A stretch of DNA of 47,329 bases, taken from contig NZ_DASTAT010000050.1 in assembly GCF_035712445.1 (NCBI RefSeq), forward strand, positions 1 to 47,329, in the 5' to 3' direction. Under the pieces are notes generated by a model. That model did no database searches, was not told the DNA's origin, and was given only the letters and a program-made list of their open reading frames with translations. Source of the stretch: Oligoflexus sp. (GTDB taxonomy: Bacteria > Bdellovibrionota_B > Oligoflexia > Oligoflexales > Oligoflexaceae). Each line of letters begins with the position of its first letter. Positions within the stretch are counted from its first letter, which is position 1. The position numbers were made by a program, and so were the translations under genes. Shown here one piece after another: positions 44,351 through 47,329 of this stretch.

Positions 44351-44793
44351 GAAAGAGCCTCAGTCGTTTGCTGGTCGTGATCGGCTTTTTGCCCACCAGC
44401 GTCCTCGGTCAGGGGGTTCAGCTGGGAACCCTGCACGTGGTCGTCGAAGGCATCAAAAACTCCAAGGGCCAGGTGAAGGTCGGACTGGAGAAAACCGCGG
44501 CTGAATTCGATCAGGGCCCGCTTCATGAGGCCCGCTATCGCGGCGAGACCATCGTCAGCAAGGAAGGCCGGATCGAAGTCCATTTCCGCGATCTTCCTTA
44601 CGGCACGTATGCCATCAAAAGCTTCCATGACGAGGATGGCAACGGCCAGCTCAACACCAATTTCATGGGCATTCCCACCGAGGACTATGGTTTCTCGAAT
44701 AATGCCAGAGGCACGATGGGGCCGGCGAAATTCGAAGCCGCCCGCTTCGAGCTGGACAGCTCCGAGAAGACCATAACCATTCGTTTGAAATAG
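44347..44793 (+). CDS. DUF2141 domain exported protein
   Basis: A 148-residue protein with a signal peptide ending VLG-QG. The mature domain has the DUF2141 pattern: KGQVKVGLEKT, a central FRDLPYGTYAIKSFHDEDGNGQL with His-Asp-Glu-Asp-Gly-Asn, MGIPTEDYGFSNNA, and GPAKFEAARF. The family is a periplasmic beta-sandwich of unknown function. It overlaps the monooxygenase-like gene by four bases and ends the operon before a strong terminator. Confidence 0.85.
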   Translation: MRKSLSRLLVVIGFLPTSVLGQGVQLGTLHVVVEGIKNSKGQVKVGLEKTAAEFDQGPLHEARYRGETIVSKEGRIEVHFRDLPYGTYAIKSFHDEDGNGQLNTNFMGIPTEDYGFSNNARGTMGPAKFEAARFELDSSEKTITIRLK

Positions 44794-44825
44794 GAAGTTC
44801 GCCTCTGCGCGACACTTGTGTGCAG

Positions 44826-44857
44826 GGTTCCTGGAGATTTTTCTCTGGGAACCTTTT
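44826..44857 (+). terminator. Strong intrinsic terminator of the synthase operon
   Basis: Twelve-base arms (44826-44837 and 44842-44853, two G-U wobbles) enclose TTTT and are followed directly by TTTT and another T-rich stretch. It lies 32 bases after the DUF2141 stop and marks the operon's end. Confidence 0.8.
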
Positions 44858-45087
44858 CCCATTTCGGCGTTTTTCCCCTGATTTTTACCGCCTGGAAACT
44901 GTCAAGCCACGGAAACCATTTTAAAAACCGGAAATCCAGGAATTCGATTGACGCAGCGGCTGCATCCCACCCTCTTTCTTACTCTTGATAATACAATAAA
45001 AACAGACAGATACAGCTCAATTATGGGCCTGATTTTGGTCGCGATTTTGCAAGAGTAGGGGAAAGAATATGAGACCGGGAGTTTATC

Positions 45088-46386
45088 ATGCAAGGCTGGG
45101 CACACAAGGCTCGTTGGAGTCTTCTCATGGCGCTGATCATCAGCTCCAGTTGGATGAGCTGTACGCGCAAAAAAAATGACAATCCATCCAAGGTTGTATC
45201 CGAACCCAAGTCGGCTCTTGATATTGACGCTTTGAATAACCTCGATAAGTATATCGAACCCGAGACCCAGGAAGACGTCGCCGGCGCCACGACCGGCCGC
45301 ACTGTGGATACCGGCGAGGATACCGAGGATCTGAATATCGTTCTGCCTCAGTGCGGAATCCCGGACTTTGCCGATTCCAATGCCAAGACTTTTTCCACGC
45401 AGATGACGGAAACCTATACGCGCGTCATCAACGCGGGATTTGCCGTCGCCAATGTCGATATCACATCGACTTTGGATCTGCACGGAACCCTTCTGGAAAC
45501 GACACTGGATGTGCATGTCACGCACGCCAATTCCAACGGGACATCCGTCTATGGACCGCTCGCCGATGTCGAGCCCATCAATCAGCGCGCCCTGGACTTG
45601 ACCCGCAAATTCAAAGGCTATGTAACGAATTATACCGTTCCCAATAACTCCAACTTCGCCAAGGACTGGAAAGGGATCGTGTGCACGATCCGCGCCTCTG
45701 ATCACCTTGTGAATACCCGTGACGGCTATAACACCACAGTGGATTTCTATCCGCCGGTGGCGCCTGCCATTTCACCGATTGCAGATGCCGCGCGGTATAC
45801 CAAGGAGCTGGGTGATTTCCGCTTTTTCAAGAACATCAAAGCCAAGGTCACGACGACCAATAACCCGGTTTTAACCGTGGGCAAGGAATACAGCGGCAGT
45901 ATCCTCGTCGAAAAAATCCCGAATGAGCGCATGACCCAGCTGGGCGTTTTCAAGGGCGATGTCGCCTATCGCGTCACCAATCGCTTCGGTTCCGATGCCG
46001 AGACCCTGGCGCTTGGTTTCCATCTTTGGACGGAATATTACATTGATAACGGTCAGCGGGCGTTTTCGGGCATCATCACCAACGTCGGTGATGAGGAACT
46101 CCGCTACTTCGCAGGCGTTTACAAAGGTCCTGCCGGTGTTCCCGCGAATAACGTCACCTATACGAAAGACATCAAGCCGCTGATCACCGAAAACTGTGTC
46201 AGCTGCCATCGGCCGAACAACAACCCGCGCCTTGACCTGAGCACCTATGCCCAGGTGAAAGCCGCGGCGGAACAGAAAGGTTTGATCGGCCGCGTTCTGA
46301 GTGGAGCCATGCCGCCTTCGGGGGCTCTGGCCAATGAACCGAAGAAACTCTTTTCAGCCTGGTCTCAGGCTGGCTTTCCGGAATGA
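45088..46386 (+). CDS. Lipoprotein with C-terminal cytochrome c motif
   Basis: A 432-residue lipoprotein with lipobox WMSC (Cys25). The mature part has an acidic tether (residues about 30-85), a large beta-rich central region (90-350), and a short C-terminal cytochrome-like domain: IKPLITENCVSCHRP with heme motif CVSCH at 370-374, LSTYAQVKAA, and GAMPPSGAL offering a Met ligand. Similar short domains end many exported proteins in planctomycetes and deltaproteobacteria. An AT-rich segment before it (44983-45010, including GATAAT and TACAAT) is probably its promoter. It is followed within eight bases by another CxxCH gene. Confidence 0.75.
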   Translation: MQGWAHKARWSLLMALIISSSWMSCTRKKNDNPSKVVSEPKSALDIDALNNLDKYIEPETQEDVAGATTGRTVDTGEDTEDLNIVLPQCGIPDFADSNAKTFSTQMTETYTRVINAGFAVANVDITSTLDLHGTLLETTLDVHVTHANSNGTSVYGPLADVEPINQRALDLTRKFKGYVTNYTVPNNSNFAKDWKGIVCTIRASDHLVNTRDGYNTTVDFYPPVAPAISPIADAARYTKELGDFRFFKNIKAKVTTTNNPVLTVGKEYSGSILVEKIPNERMTQLGVFKGDVAYRVTNRFGSDAETLALGFHLWTEYYIDNGQRAFSGIITNVGDEELRYFAGVYKGPAGVPANNVTYTKDIKPLITENCVSCHRPNNNPRLDLSTYAQVKAAAEQKGLIGRVLSGAMPPSGALANEPKKLFSAWSQAGFPE

Positions 46387-46394
46387 GGTGTCCC

Positions 46395-47329
46395 ATGCGG
46401 TCCCTCCTTCTTTTCATGATGCTGTTTCTCAGCGGGTCCGCTCTGGGCAAACCCCAGGCCGTGGATCTTTTCTGTGACGCGTTTCCCAGCAGCCCGTCCT
46501 GTTCGGGGGCTGCGATCAGCTGCAACTACTGCCACGCGGCGGTGCCGCCGGCTTTGAATCCTTTCGGCAGCAGCGTGAAGGCAGGAATCCAGCAGACCGG
46601 GACCGAGTTTCCGCCTTCCGCCGATGCCCTGCGGATGGCTGTCGAGGCTTTTGGTCAGGACGATAGCGACCGTGATGGTTTCACCAATCTTCAGGAAATC
46701 GAGGCGGGACATAAGCCAGGGGATGACAACAGCCATCCCACGAAAAACGGCTGCCAGGGCAGCACGAAGCTGGTGAACGGCCAGTGGAATCTTTGCCAGC
46801 GCGATGCCGCCTATGTCTATAAAAAGATCTGGCTCGATGTCTGCGGGGAAAACCCGGACTATGATGACTACAAAAAATTTGTCGGCCTTTCCGCGGATCG
46901 TCAGACCAAGGCTCTGGATGAGCTTTTGGATGACTGCATGGAAAGCGTTCACTGGCGCGGCAAGGATGGTGTGGTTTGGCAAATCGGTCACTACAAAATC
47001 CGCCCGGTGGGATCGGTAAAGTCCGGTGAAGATGCCGGCGTCATTCCCATCGTGGACTATTACGCGGACTTCAACCTTTTCGTCTATTCGCAAATTGATG
47101 GACACGATGCCCGTGATCAGCTGCTGGCAAACTATACCGTCACGCGGAACCAGACGCCCTCTTTGGTGACCTACACCAAGGTCACCCCGCAGCGGCTTCT
47201 CGATGGTCAGGTCATGCAGCCTGATAAACGCGTCGGGCTCTTGACGTCCTTCTGGAACCTTAGTTTTTATCTGAACTATACAGGCATCGCCCGTGTGCTC
47301 GTGGCCCAGGCCTTCAATGCCTACCTTGG
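46395..47329 (+). CDS. Exported CxxCH protein with EF-hand-like loop, 3' end cut by window
   Basis: At least 311 residues, without a stop before the window ends. A signal peptide ends near ALG-KP. A heme-binding motif CNYCH lies at 43-47 near the N-terminus, with flanking Cys residues. Residues 90-101 fit an EF-hand or thrombospondin-type-3 calcium loop exactly (Asp at 90, 92 and 94, Gly95, Glu101). The rest is helix-rich with WRGKDGVVWQIGHYKIRP. GAGGTG lies four bases before the ATG. Together with the upstream lipoprotein it suggests an exported multi-gene redox locus continuing right of the window. Confidence 0.7.
   Translation, partial: MRSLLLFMMLFLSGSALGKPQAVDLFCDAFPSSPSCSGAAISCNYCHAAVPPALNPFGSSVKAGIQQTGTEFPPSADALRMAVEAFGQDDSDRDGFTNLQEIEAGHKPGDDNSHPTKNGCQGSTKLVNGQWNLCQRDAAYVYKKIWLDVCGENPDYDDYKKFVGLSADRQTKALDELLDDCMESVHWRGKDGVVWQIGHYKIRPVGSVKSGEDAGVIPIVDYYADFNLFVYSQIDGHDARDQLLANYTVTRNQTPSLVTYTKVTPQRLLDGQVMQPDKRVGLLTSFWNLSFYLNYTGIARVLVAQAFNAYL

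Noticed and set aside
1..47329. CRISPR arrays, insertion sequences, integrases or prophage genes
   Set aside because: No regularly spaced repeats and no transposase- or phage-like proteins were seen anywhere in the window.

Overview
The window (47,329 bp, moderately GC-rich) is chromosomal DNA from a free-living, aerobically respiring, diderm bacterium. The evidence is a TonB-dependent receptor, many lipobox-bearing lipoproteins, a LolA-like carrier, a beta-barrel ending in Phe, a PilT motor and a quinol/cytochrome c/O2 respiratory chain. The mixture (many orphan lipoproteins, a caa3-type oxidase, an enediyne-type polyketide synthase, CxxCH lipoproteins) reminds me of the Bdellovibrionota/Oligoflexia or another former deltaproteobacterial lineage. 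That placement is inference from gene content only. I saw no tRNA, rRNA, CRISPR array, transposase or integrase.

Layout. 1-8.1 kb: a minus-strand TonB-dependent receptor, a Cys-rich lipoprotein overlapping a TIM-barrel-like gene, a Kef-type antiporter with two C-terminal TrkA_C domains, and a convergent exported protein of unknown function. 8.2-11.7 kb: an EI24-family membrane protein one base ahead of recA, then an orphan lipoprotein and a small cytosolic protein. 12-18.7 kb: an exported HEXXH metalloprotease, a PilZ gene paired with a membrane-anchored orphan, a GlpD-type dehydrogenase, a GNAT-nitrilase fusion whose catalytic Cys is Ser, and a lipoprotein of the cyanophycinase family.

18.8-26 kb: one minus-strand respiratory operon, in transcription order Rieske protein, cytochrome b fused to cytochrome c, CoxB fused to cytochrome c, CoxA-CoxC fusion, a small membrane protein and CtaG. 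A membrane-anchored cytochrome c is divergent from it. Together they would carry electrons from (mena)quinol to oxygen. 26-30.3 kb, all minus strand: an anchored orphan, a degenerate M23 (LytM) lipoprotein, four tandem paralogous small lipoproteins and pilT. 30.3-32.7 kb holds two orphan genes and a possible 35-residue small protein.

33-44.9 kb is the most interesting part. A 2211-residue multidomain synthase (KS-AT-ACP-KR-DH, then two hotdog thioesterase-like domains) resembles enediyne-type iterative PKSs but lacks their usual C-terminal phosphopantetheinyl transferase. It heads a tight five-gene operon with a LolA-like periplasmic carrier, an outer-membrane barrel, a small monooxygenase-like protein and a DUF2141 protein. 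A strong terminator closes the operon. A LolD-type ATPase and FtsX/MacB-type permease are transcribed divergently, and the shared intergenic region carries two palindromes. I read this as a candidate system that makes a polyketide or polyene-like lipid and moves it to the outer membrane. 45-47.3 kb starts another locus of exported CxxCH proteins, the last cut by the window end.
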